A stretch of DNA of 55,700 nucleotides from Alphaproteobacteria bacterium (GTDB lineage Bacteria; Pseudomonadota; Alphaproteobacteria; Paracaedibacterales; VGCI01). Location: the NCBI GenBank assembly GCA_019746225.1, contig JAIESE010000033.1, positions 1-55,700 on the forward strand, read 5' to 3'. Position 1 is the stretch's first letter. Every line of letters begins with the position of its first letter. A program made the translations under genes and the position numbers. The notes under the pieces were generated by a model. It was not told the DNA's origin. It saw only the letters and a list, made by a program, of their open reading frames with translations, and did not search any database. Shown here piece after piece: positions 7,280 to 15,650 of this stretch.

Positions 7280-8254
7280 ATGACCATTCAAATTGGCCCC
7301 ATTTCTCTGTCGATGCCAGTAATTCTGGCACCCATGTCCGGCGTTACAGATATGCCGTTCCGACGCCTTGTCAAACGTATGGGCGCAGGGCTTGTCGTAT
7401 CTGAAATGATTGCCAGTCAAGCCATGATCCGCGAAACGCGTCAATCCATGCGCATGATTCAAAAGTCCCCCGATGAATTCCCAATGGCGGTTCAGTTGGC
7501 CGGGTGTGAGCCTGATGTGATGGCCGAAGCGGCAAGGCTCAATGAAGATCTCGGGGCTCAAATTATTGATATCAACATGGGCTGCCCTGTCAAAAAGGTC
7601 GTTAATGGCTATGCGGGATCTGCCTTAATGCGCGATGAGCTTTTAGCCGGGCGGATATTAGAAGCCACGGTTAAGGCTGTCAAAGTGCCCGTAACCTTAA
7701 AAATGCGCACTGGTTGGGATGACGCCAATCGCAACGCACCACGTCTTGCGAAAATCGCTGAAGAGTCTGGGATTCAACTATTGACCATTCATGGTCGCAC
7801 CCGATGCCAACTGTATAATGGCTCCGCAGATTGGGCCTTTATCGCGAAGGTCAAAGAGGCTGTTCGTCTTCCCGTCATAGGAAATGGGGACGTTGTCACG
7901 GTTGAAGATGCCGCAAATTTATTGCAACAAAGTGGTGCGGATGGCGTCATGGTCGGACGAGGGGCCTACGGAAAACCTTGGTTTATCAACCAAGTAGGGC
8001 ACTATCTAAAGTCCGGAGAAAGACTGCCAGAGCCGCCTCTAGCCGAGCAACACCAAATTATTTTAGAGCACTTCGAAGAAATATTGTCTCATTATGGAGA
8101 AAATACTGGCGTAAAGATTGCCCGAAAGCATGTGGGATGGTACAGTAAGGGACTCGCTGGGTCCACGGACTTTCGTGTTGCTGTCAATCAGATGGACACG
8201 CCTTCTGCTATGATAGCCTTGATTAATGAGTTTTATCGTCCTTTGTATACTTAA
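7280..8254 (+). CDS. dusB: tRNA-dihydrouridine synthase B
   Basis: I prefer the ATG at 7280 (324 residues) because [20 protein letters not shown] matches the usual DusB start; a TTG three codons earlier is open but no good ribosome site favours it. The TIM-barrel FMN enzyme reduces uridines in the tRNA D-loop. Visible landmarks are [14 protein letters not shown] (FMN loop), [11 protein letters not shown] with catalytic Cys102, [19 protein letters not shown], and GNGDV with [16 protein letters not shown] (phosphate binding). The C-terminal helical domain is complete. In alphaproteobacteria it is called nifR3 and precedes ntrBC; here it precedes a Fis-like gene, as in gammaproteobacteria. Confidence 0.92.
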   Translation: MTIQIGPISLSMPVILAPMSGVTDMPFRRLVKRMGAGLVVSEMIASQAMIRETRQSMRMIQKSPDEFPMAVQLAGCEPDVMAEAARLNEDLGAQIIDINMGCPVKKVVNGYAGSALMRDELLAGRILEATVKAVKVPVTLKMRTGWDDANRNAPRLAKIAEESGIQLLTIHGRTRCQLYNGSADWAFIAKVKEAVRLPVIGNGDVVTVEDAANLLQQSGADGVMVGRGAYGKPWFINQVGHYLKSGERLPEPPLAEQHQIILEHFEEILSHYGENTGVKIARKHVGWYSKGLAGSTDFRVAVNQMDTPSAMIALINEFYRPLYT

Positions 8255-8288
8255 TTTTTAAGGTATACATGAAATTGGTAAGGGATTC

Positions 8289-8576
8289 GTGTTAATGCCG
8301 CTACAACAACCTAAAATTCCCCCCATCTCCACCAAGACAGGTCTTTCGGGGGCAGTGGAATCTTTCTTAAAGGACTATTTTGCCGCTCATAATGGAGACC
8401 TCCCGACAACAGGTTTGTATGAACGCGTGATCCGGGAAGTCGAACGTCCTCTTCTCAGAACGACCCTTAAGGCGGTCATGGGGAATCAGAAAAAAGCTGC
8501 AGAAATTTTAGGAATCAACCGCAATACTTTACGTAAAAAATTAACCGACCTAAATATAGATGTGCGCGATTTTTAG
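8289..8576 (+). CDS. fis: Fis-like DNA-binding protein
   Basis: This 95-residue protein has two possible starts, GTG at 8289 and ATG at 8295, with an AAGGG site between optimal distances for each. The C-terminal half is a Fis-type helix-turn-helix. TGLYERVIREVERPLL aligns with E. coli Fis LYELVLAEVEQPLL, and GNQKKAAEILGINRNTLRKK with [20 protein letters not shown]. The N-terminal half (PTKTG-like linker and F-L-K-D-Y-F) could be the dimerisation region. The gene follows dusB by about 34 bp, where alphaproteobacteria usually have ntrB-ntrC. It may be a free-standing remnant of the NtrC C-terminal domain or a true Fis. It likely acts as a nucleoid or transcription factor. Confidence 0.85.
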   Translation: MLMPLQQPKIPPISTKTGLSGAVESFLKDYFAAHNGDLPTTGLYERVIREVERPLLRTTLKAVMGNQKKAAEILGINRNTLRKKLTDLNIDVRDF

Positions 8577-8718
8577 GAATTCCCCCAAAGATGGACTTGT
8601 GCCTTTCCAAATTTCACCCTACAGCAATTCCTTCCTTAACACCTTCTTTTCGACATCTTTTGCCTTTATTTTTTGCACCCTTTTCCCCTATTAATCAAGG
8701 AGGGTGTAACAAAAGCCT

Positions 8719-10968
8719 ATGAGCACCCCTTCTCCTCTCTTTCAAAAAATCTCTCTGTCGTTTGTCCGATTTGCACAAGACTATACGTTGTCGCGTCGTC
8801 TCGCAGCGGGACTCAGCGTTGCTGCTTTTCTGTCAGTTGTTGCGACATTTGTTGCACTCGCAGGCGGGAAGCCCTTTTCAGATAAATCCGCACGGGTATT
8901 GCCCTTCATCTACCTTGACCTGACCTTAATGCTCCTTCTAGCCGTCATTATTGCGAAGCGGCTTGTAGAGCTTTGGGTAGAACGTCGCCGAGGTCTTGCC
9001 GGATCAAAACTCCATGTACAAATTGTCGGGCTATTTTCATTCATAGCAATCATTCCCGCCATTTTGGTTGCAGGATTTGCCGCAATTTTTATAAATGTCG
9101 GGGTCCAATCTTGGTTCAGTGAGCCTGTCCGTGCTGCCCTGTCCGAAGCACAGGAAGTTGCAGACTCTTATTTGAAAGAACATAAGCAAACCATCAAACA
9201 CGATGCCTTAGATATTGTGCGAGAACTTGCTCCAGAAGTCGTTGCTTTGTCAAACGATCCTAAGACATTTTCGCGAATTCTCACGGACAAAGGCTACACC
9301 CATAGATTGAGTGAAGTTGTTGTTATTAATGGGAATAAGCAAGTTGTAGCACGGTCGTTATTTGCCTTCTCGTTTGAATTTGAAAACCTTGTCAATAAAG
9401 ACTTAGATCGGGCTATAAATTTTGTTCAAGCAGGCGAGAGGGTCGCTTTTCTCGCTGACTTGGGGAAGGAATCTATTGACCGCGTACGCGTTCTCGTACG
9501 CTTGGACCCCATAACGGATACTTATCTCTATGTTGGAAAATTAACAGATAAGGCCGTATTGAAACACATTGCGCGTACGGAAGGGGCTATCAAAGAGTAT
9601 GACCGCCTTGGCGAACAAAGTACGTCGCTTCAATTAACATTTATATTGTTTTTTGCCGCGGTTGCATTGTTGCTCTTATTAGCAGCTATCTGGGGTGGTT
9701 TGACCATTGCAACCCTCCTCATGCGACCGATTACGCGACTTATTGTCGCAGCTGAACAGGTCAGTCAAGGAGACTTGACCGTTCAGGTTACGGCCGAAGG
9801 GTCAATGAATAATGAACTCGGAAATCTGGCGCAAGCCTTCAATCGTATGACTTCTCAGCTTAACTCCCAAAGAAAGGATTTGATTAAAGCCAATATTCAA
9901 ATCGATCGACGGCGTGAATTTATTGAGACTGTCTTGGCGCAAATTTCTGCTGGTGTCATTCGTTTAGATGAAAAACGACGCCTTGACCTTGTAAATCATC
10001 GCGCAGCAGCATTACTATCTGTGTCTTTAGAAAAAGTAAAACGAAAAAAACTTGAAGCTGTTGCGAATGAACTCAGCCCTCTTTTAGACAGAGCCGTTAC
10101 ACAAGTTCCCCAGCAATTGAATGAACAGGTCACGTTGGTACGTCGCGGTTTAGCATGCATTCTACAGGTTTCAGTTATCGTTCAAATTGAGCGGGATGTT
10201 GTTAAAGGATATGTTATTACTTTCGATGATGTGACCGCTTTAGTAAGTGCCCAGCGAAAAGCCGCATGGTCAGATGTCGCGCGTCGAATTGCTCATGAAA
10301 TCAAAAATCCTTTGACACCTATCCAACTCTCTGCTGAACGTTTGAAACGCCGATATTTGAAAGAAATCTCATCTGATCCTGAAACCTTTAATGCTTGCAT
10401 TGAAACGATTGTCCGCCAAGTTGGGCAGATTGGAAATCTGATTTCGGAGTTTTCTTCATTTGCTCGCATGCCAAATCCAATTATGAAAGAAGAGGATTTA
10501 GCTGAAATTTGTCGACAAGCAGTGTTTTTACAAACGCAAGCGCGACCTTCCATTTCCTTTCAGTTGCAAGTCCCCCAAGATTCAGTTATGGTTCGGTGTG
10601 ATGCACAACAAATTAGTCAGCTTTTAACAAATTTATTACAGAATTCTATCAATGCTTTGGAAGCTTTTTATTCATTAGAAACAGCAGTCGCAGATCAACT
10701 GTCTACTGCAAAAATTGCTTTAAGTCTTGAAGTGGAAATTGAAAATATCTTGTTAATTGTCGAAGACAATGGCCCTGGGTTTCCAGTTGAAGGACGTGAA
10801 CAGCTTACAGAGCCCTATTTCACGACCCACACAAAAGGGACTGGTCTTGGCCTGGCAATTGTTGCTAAAATTGTGGAAGATCATCGAGGTAAATTGGAAT
10901 TAGGCGATAGTTCTTTAGGGGGTGCAAAAGTCACGATTGAACTGCCAATTGCACCTGAAAACGATTAG
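8719..10968 (+). CDS. ntrY: NtrY-type sensor histidine kinase
   Basis: This 749-residue membrane kinase has three N-terminal membrane helices (about 31-53, 60-84, 100-130), a periplasmic sensor stretch, a fourth helix (about 303-333), HAMP (335-390), a PAS-like domain (400-500), HisKA with His526 in RRIAHEIKNPLTPIQL, and a HATPase domain (620-745) with EDNGPGFP and GTGLGLAIVAKI. This is the NtrY architecture. NtrY phosphorylates NtrX, encoded 17 bp downstream. The system has been linked to nitrogen, redox and envelope responses in alphaproteobacteria. A GGAGG-like site lies about 14 bp before the ATG, slightly far. Confidence 0.92.
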   Translation: MSTPSPLFQKISLSFVRFAQDYTLSRRLAAGLSVAAFLSVVATFVALAGGKPFSDKSARVLPFIYLDLTLMLLLAVIIAKRLVELWVERRRGLAGSKLHVQIVGLFSFIAIIPAILVAGFAAIFINVGVQSWFSEPVRAALSEAQEVADSYLKEHKQTIKHDALDIVRELAPEVVALSNDPKTFSRILTDKGYTHRLSEVVVINGNKQVVARSLFAFSFEFENLVNKDLDRAINFVQAGERVAFLADLGKESIDRVRVLVRLDPITDTYLYVGKLTDKAVLKHIARTEGAIKEYDRLGEQSTSLQLTFILFFAAVALLLLLAAIWGGLTIATLLMRPITRLIVAAEQVSQGDLTVQVTAEGSMNNELGNLAQAFNRMTSQLNSQRKDLIKANIQIDRRREFIETVLAQISAGVIRLDEKRRLDLVNHRAAALLSVSLEKVKRKKLEAVANELSPLLDRAVTQVPQQLNEQVTLVRRGLACILQVSVIVQIERDVVKGYVITFDDVTALVSAQRKAAWSDVARRIAHEIKNPLTPIQLSAERLKRRYLKEISSDPETFNACIETIVRQVGQIGNLISEFSSFARMPNPIMKEEDLAEICRQAVFLQTQARPSISFQLQVPQDSVMVRCDAQQISQLLTNLLQNSINALEAFYSLETAVADQLSTAKIALSLEVEIENILLIVEDNGPGFPVEGREQLTEPYFTTHTKGTGLGLAIVAKIVEDHRGKLELGDSSLGGAKVTIELPIAPEND

Positions 10969-10985
10969 AGAAGAAGACCAATACT

Positions 10986-12422
10986 ATGGCTCATGACATA
11001 TTAATTATTGATGATGAGGCTGATATTCGGAGCCTTGTTTCAGGGGTTTTAGACGACGAGGGTTATGTTACTCGTACGGCAGCTGATGGAATCAGTGGCC
11101 TCGAGGCAATTAAAGCCCGTCAACCAAGTCTTGTTATTCTAGACGTTTGGTTGGGGGATAGTGATCGGGATGGCTTGAAAATCCTAGAAATCATTAAGCG
11201 AGATCACCCTTATGTTCCTGTTGTTATGATCAGTGGACATGGAACAATTGAAACAGCTGTAACTGCCATTAAAAATGGGGCCTATGACTTTATTGAAAAG
11301 CCATTCCAAACAGCTCGTTTGCTGCTTGTTATTCAACGCGCCATAGAAGCTGCGCGCCTGAAACGTGAAAATGCCGACCTTAAAGTCAAAGTTGGGGATC
11401 ATGTTGATCTGATCGGCGCCTCCCCTTCCATGCAAGCCATACGCCAAATTATTGAGCGTGTCTCCCCAACAAATAGTCGGATTTTGATTGCCGGGCCTTC
11501 GGGCGCTGGTAAAGAAATCATCGCCCGAAAAATTCATGCTCTGTCACGTCGCGCAGATCAACCCTTTATTGTTTTGAATTGTGCTACCTTGCACCCAGAT
11601 CGCCTCGAAGCTGAACTCTTTGGAACCGAAATTGTCGGATTAGACCCCACCGTACCTCGTAAAATTGGTCTCCTTGAACAAGCCCATAACGGCACTTTGT
11701 ATCTGGATGAAGTAACGGATCTTCCTTTGCCTACACAAAGCAAGCTTATTCGCGTTCTCCAAGATCAGTTCTTTACACGTCTTGGGGACAACCAAAAAAT
11801 TGAGGTCGACGTCCGGATCACCGCCTCATCTAGTGCCAATATCCCCCAAATGATCCAGGATGGTCATTTCCGAGAAGATCTTTTTTATCGCTTGAATGTT
11901 GTCCCGGTTCAAGTTCCAGCCCTACAAGAGCGCGTAACGGATATACCTGACTTGTTCCAATACTTTATGACCCAATCTGCTCTAGCTCATGGATGTTCCC
12001 CACGACGATTAAGTGAAGACGCCATGGTCATTTTACAATCCTATTCTTGGCCAGGTAACGTTCGGCAACTTAGAAATGTGGTTGAGTGGATATTGATCAT
12101 GGCTGGTGGAGATCCTCGTGAAGAAGTCAAATCCGAGATGTTGCCCCCTGAAGTCCGCTCCGACACGTCTCTTGCTTCCTCCACCCAAGCCCCTAATATC
12201 GTGGTCCTGCCTTTGCGAGAAGCACGGGAATTGTTTGAGCGTGAGTATTTGCTCGCGCAAGTCAATCGCTTTGGGGGCAATATTTCCAAAACAGCACGAT
12301 TTGTTGGCATGGAGCGTTCTGCACTTCATCGGAAATTACGGGCGCTTGGCGTTCATGAGGGACGCTACCAAGAAGAGGAGGCCACCCCAGAATTAACCAA
12401 TCATGAATTGAAAATTGCATGA
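10986..12422 (+). CDS. ntrX: NtrX-type response regulator lacking the GAFTGA motif
   Basis: This 478-residue regulator has a receiver domain (1-120, Asp53 in LVILDVWLG), a sigma-54-type AAA+ domain (about 135-375) and a Fis-type HTH (about 420-462). Walker A is GPSGAGKE (170-177) and Walker B is GTLYLDEV. The loop that should read GAFTGA after ELFG-x-E is replaced by IVGLDPT (216-222). GAFTGA contacts sigma-54 in true activators, so this protein probably controls transcription without sigma-54. The start has only a weak purine-rich site. Its last codons overlap trkA (ATGA). Partner kinase: the upstream ntrY product. Confidence 0.92.
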   Translation: MAHDILIIDDEADIRSLVSGVLDDEGYVTRTAADGISGLEAIKARQPSLVILDVWLGDSDRDGLKILEIIKRDHPYVPVVMISGHGTIETAVTAIKNGAYDFIEKPFQTARLLLVIQRAIEAARLKRENADLKVKVGDHVDLIGASPSMQAIRQIIERVSPTNSRILIAGPSGAGKEIIARKIHALSRRADQPFIVLNCATLHPDRLEAELFGTEIVGLDPTVPRKIGLLEQAHNGTLYLDEVTDLPLPTQSKLIRVLQDQFFTRLGDNQKIEVDVRITASSSANIPQMIQDGHFREDLFYRLNVVPVQVPALQERVTDIPDLFQYFMTQSALAHGCSPRRLSEDAMVILQSYSWPGNVRQLRNVVEWILIMAGGDPREEVKSEMLPPEVRSDTSLASSTQAPNIVVLPLREARELFEREYLLAQVNRFGGNISKTARFVGMERSALHRKLRALGVHEGRYQEEEATPELTNHELKIA

Positions 12423-13795
12423 AGGTCATTATCTTAGGCGCTGGACAAGTTGGTTTTAATATCGCCAAATATTTAGCCGTCGAAGAAAATGACGTAACCA
12501 TCGTTGACCAATCCGCCGAACTCTTACGAAAAATTGGTGATACGCTTGATGTTCAACCGGTGGTTGGATTTGCCTCCCATCCTGACGTTTTGCAACAAGC
12601 GGGCGCCGCAGATGCGGATCTCATAATTGCTGTTACGGGCTCTGATGAAGTCAATATTGTCGCTTGTGAAGTGGCAAATTCCTTATTCCACGTAGAAACA
12701 AAGATTGCCCGTATTCGCAATCAAAATTATTTGGACCCCTACTGGTCTAACCTCTTTACAAGCGGCAATTTAGCCATCGATCACATCATTTCTCCTGAAG
12801 TTGAAGTTGCCAAAGCCATCAGCCGCAGCATCAAAGTAACCGGTGCCTTTGATGTTATTCCTTTGTGTGGCAATCAAGTAAAAGTCATTGGTGTTCGATG
12901 CATGAGCAACGCCCCGATTCTCAACACTCCTTTACGTTTATTGCCCGGCTTGTTCCCCAAACTTGAACTCGTCATTGTTTGTATCGTACGAGGCGTCGAT
13001 GTATTTATTCCAACAGGCGATCATCAAATGCTCCCAGGAGATGAGGTATATTTTATTGTTTCCCAAGGTCAAACGAGTAGTGCGATGGAGGCCTTTGGCT
13101 TTGCTGATACAGCCGTTCACCGCGTTATCGTCATGGGCGGCGGCAATATCGGGATGACATTAGTCGCCGATATTGAACAAAACCAACCGGATGTCATTAC
13201 CCGGATTGTTGAGAAGAATCAGGCCCGAGCAGAATATGTGGCGCGTCATCTCAAGCAAACAGAAGTATTGTGTGGTGATGTCTTGGACGCTGAAGTGTTA
13301 TCCGAAGCCAATGTCCAGTCTGCAGGAACCATCGTCGCCGTTACAGATGATGATAAAGTCAATATTTTAGCGTCGCTCCTCGCGAAGAGAAATGGCGCCT
13401 CTCAAGCTTTGATTTTATTGAATAATATGGCCTATTCTTCCCTTGTGACCTCTTTGGGCATCGATGCTGTCATCAGCCCTCAAGCCATCTCTGTTTCCAC
13501 CATTCTTCAGCACGTCCGCCAAGGGCGTATTCGCTCCGCCCATTCATTGAGGGATGGTAGTGTGGAGATCATCGAGGCAGAAGCACGAGAGACATCCCAC
13601 ATCATTGGTTTAACGGTCGACGATATTAACATCAAGGGAGCGATCATGGTCGCAGCCCTCGTGCGTGAAGATGAAATTACCGTCGCCCCAACGCGCTTAA
13701 GCATACGTGTCAGTGATCGTTTGATTCTGGCCGTTTCAAAAGAAGCCGTGAAAAAAGTGGAACGTCTCTTTGCCGTTCGTCCGAGTTATTTGTAA
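12419..13795 (+). CDS. trkA: Trk potassium uptake system NAD-binding subunit TrkA
   Basis: This 458-residue cytosolic protein has a duplicated layout: RCK-N (1-125) with VIILGAGQVGFNIAKYLA, RCK-C (about 140-225), a second RCK-N (about 232-350) with VIVMGGGNIGMTLVA, and a second RCK-C (370-455). TrkA gates TrkH/TrkG potassium channels in response to nucleotides. No trkH is in the window. The ATG overlaps the ntrX stop, so it is translated with the two-component pair; this ntrYX-trkA order is typical of alphaproteobacteria. Full length; nothing appears missing. Confidence 0.94.
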   Translation: MKVIILGAGQVGFNIAKYLAVEENDVTIVDQSAELLRKIGDTLDVQPVVGFASHPDVLQQAGAADADLIIAVTGSDEVNIVACEVANSLFHVETKIARIRNQNYLDPYWSNLFTSGNLAIDHIISPEVEVAKAISRSIKVTGAFDVIPLCGNQVKVIGVRCMSNAPILNTPLRLLPGLFPKLELVIVCIVRGVDVFIPTGDHQMLPGDEVYFIVSQGQTSSAMEAFGFADTAVHRVIVMGGGNIGMTLVADIEQNQPDVITRIVEKNQARAEYVARHLKQTEVLCGDVLDAEVLSEANVQSAGTIVAVTDDDKVNILASLLAKRNGASQALILLNNMAYSSLVTSLGIDAVISPQAISVSTILQHVRQGRIRSAHSLRDGSVEIIEAEARETSHIIGLTVDDINIKGAIMVAALVREDEITVAPTRLSIRVSDRLILAVSKEAVKKVERLFAVRPSYL

Positions 13796-13918
13796 TCTAT
13801 CGTTCTTTCTTCTTTTATTTTCTTGTGGAAAATTCTAAATAATTTCCTTATGTATAAGTATTATCTCGCCAATAATTATTTCTGAATTGGGATATACTCA
13901 TATTTTTTGGAGGTCGTT

Positions 13919-14332
13919 ATGAATTTTGAAAATAAGCTGGTTGCCATTTTAAATAAAGACGTCGAACCCGGTGTTGTGCTCAATGCGCTGGCTCATATGA
14001 CTATTGGTTTGGGTGCTGAAGTAGGCAAATCCACCCTTCGACTCGACGATTATCAAGATGCAACGGGTAACGTTTATCCGAATATTTCACAAATTCCGTT
14101 CATCATTTTGCGGGGCAAGTCCGGAGAAATTCGCAAAACCATTGAAAAAGCCAAGGAACAAAAGATCTTGCACGGTGTCTTCTTGAACACCATGACTGGA
14201 GGCACGTATCAGGAACAGTTAGTACGAACTGCTGAATCTCAAGCAGACGGCCTAACCTATTATGGCTGCGTCTTGTTTGGGGACTGGGCCACGGTTTCTG
14301 AAATGACCCGTAAATTTTCCTTGTGGAAATAA
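13919..14332 (+). CDS. DUF2000 family protein
   Basis: I chose the ATG at 13919 (137 residues) because TTGGAGG lies 5 bp before it; a TTG at 13907 is also in frame. The protein spans the DUF2000 domain: K-L-V-A-I-L-N-K-D-V-E-P-G-V-V-L-N-A at the start, H-M-T-I-G-L-G, then a strand with I-P-F-I-I-L-R-G-K-S-G-E, and a C-terminal YYGCVLFGDW. The family is thought to share a fold with peptidyl-tRNA hydrolase 2, but no activity is established. It is cytosolic. It sits between trkA and mnmA, and the short gap to mnmA suggests co-transcription. Confidence 0.75.
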   Translation: MNFENKLVAILNKDVEPGVVLNALAHMTIGLGAEVGKSTLRLDDYQDATGNVYPNISQIPFIILRGKSGEIRKTIEKAKEQKILHGVFLNTMTGGTYQEQLVRTAESQADGLTYYGCVLFGDWATVSEMTRKFSLWK

Positions 14333-14350
14333 ATAGAGAAAGAAACAGGC

Positions 14351-15466
14351 TTGTCTAATACTCCTATAAAGCTTGATGGTATTGAAGATGGCGCCCTCGT
14401 GGCCGTTGCCATGTCGGGGGGCGTTGACTCTTCAGTGACGGCCGCTCTTGTCGCGGAAGCGGGCTATCAGGTGGTCGGCATCACGTTGCAACTCTACGAT
14501 CATGGGCAAATGGTAAATAAAAAGGGGGCGTGCTGCGCGGGCCAAGATATCTATGATGCCCGCATGGTCGCTGATCGCCTCGGGTTTCCCCACTATGTCC
14601 TGGATTATGAAAATGTCTTTCGCCAGGGGGTGATTGAAGATTTCGTCGATAGCTATCTCCAAGGAGAAACGCCGGTCCCCTGCATTCGCTGCAATCAGCG
14701 CGTGAAATTTAAGGATTTGCTGTCAACGGCGCGGGATCTGAATGCAAAAGCACTTATCACAGGGCATTATGTACGACGTATGGCGGGTGAAAAAGCAGCG
14801 GAGCTTCATCAAGCCATCGATCCCAATCGCGATCAAAGTTATTTTTTGTTTACCACAACCCAAGAACAGCTGGACTATTTGCGCTTTCCCTTAGGGGGCA
14901 TGCCAAAATCCGAGACCCGGGAACATGCCCGGCGTATAGGCTTAAGCGTGGCCGACAAGCCCGACAGTCAGGACATTTGCTTTGTCCCATCCGGTGGTTA
15001 TGCGAGCGTTGTTGAAAAATACCGCCCTGGGGCGTTGGATCCAGGCGATATCGTCCATATGGATGGCCGTGTGTTGGGGCAGCACACCGGGATCATCAAC
15101 TATACGATTGGCCAGCGTAAAGGTCTTGGCGTTTCAAGTCCTGAGCCATTATTCGTGACCCAGCTTGACCCCGAAGCCCGTCGCGTTATTGTTGGACCCC
15201 ATGAGGCGCTTGCCAAACCCAGCATTTGGGTACGCGACGTGAATTGGTTGACCGAAACTGCCTCTTTTAACGAAGGCTTGAAGGCTTCTGTCAAAATTCG
15301 CTCCACCCAAGGGCCCACCATTGCCACCATTTTTCAACGCGGGCCGAATCTTGCGGAAGTTCAATTTGAATCGCCGGAATACGGCGTTGCCAATGGCCAA
15401 GCATGTGTATTCTTTGAAGGAACACGCGTCCTTGGGGGCGGGTGGATTACTGCGGAACCTGTATAA
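14351..15466 (+). CDS. mnmA: tRNA-specific 2-thiouridylase MnmA
   Basis: This 371-residue enzyme thiolates U34 of Glu, Gln and Lys tRNAs using ATP and a relayed persulfide. It has the PP-loop [11 protein letters not shown] (about residues 18-28), the tRNA-contact region, catalytic Cys111 in PVPCIRCNQ, and the second Cys210 in [13 protein letters not shown]. The beta-barrel domain with [10 protein letters not shown] follows to the C terminus. The start is TTG at 14351, 18 bp after the DUF2000 stop, with only a weak ribosome site, so a slightly different start is possible. It is followed by a gap and then the secretion operon. Confidence 0.93.
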   Translation: MSNTPIKLDGIEDGALVAVAMSGGVDSSVTAALVAEAGYQVVGITLQLYDHGQMVNKKGACCAGQDIYDARMVADRLGFPHYVLDYENVFRQGVIEDFVDSYLQGETPVPCIRCNQRVKFKDLLSTARDLNAKALITGHYVRRMAGEKAAELHQAIDPNRDQSYFLFTTTQEQLDYLRFPLGGMPKSETREHARRIGLSVADKPDSQDICFVPSGGYASVVEKYRPGALDPGDIVHMDGRVLGQHTGIINYTIGQRKGLGVSSPEPLFVTQLDPEARRVIVGPHEALAKPSIWVRDVNWLTETASFNEGLKASVKIRSTQGPTIATIFQRGPNLAEVQFESPEYGVANGQACVFFEGTRVLGGGWITAEPV

Positions 15467-15607
15467 AATGAATCCTAAGCCAGCCCCTTAGATATTATTC
15501 CCTCAAACACGAACGCTTCTTCTTTTCCAACTCCTCCTTCAATAATATTTGCCCTTTTCAAAAAAATTAACACATAATTAACATAAGGATAGATACGCTA
15601 TTTATAG

Positions 15608-15627
15608 TGGCCCAAATTTGAGGGCCA
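15608..15627 (+). promoter_or_regulatory. Small stem-loop just upstream of the secretion operon
   Basis: TGGCCC (15608-15613) pairs with GGGCCA (15622-15627) across an 8-base loop, followed by TTTTATGACTTTTT. It lies about 24 bp before the first secretion gene. It could be a weak terminator or attenuator. The stem is short, so this is tentative. Confidence 0.3.
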
Positions 15628-15650
15628 TTTTATGACTTTTTACAAGGAGA

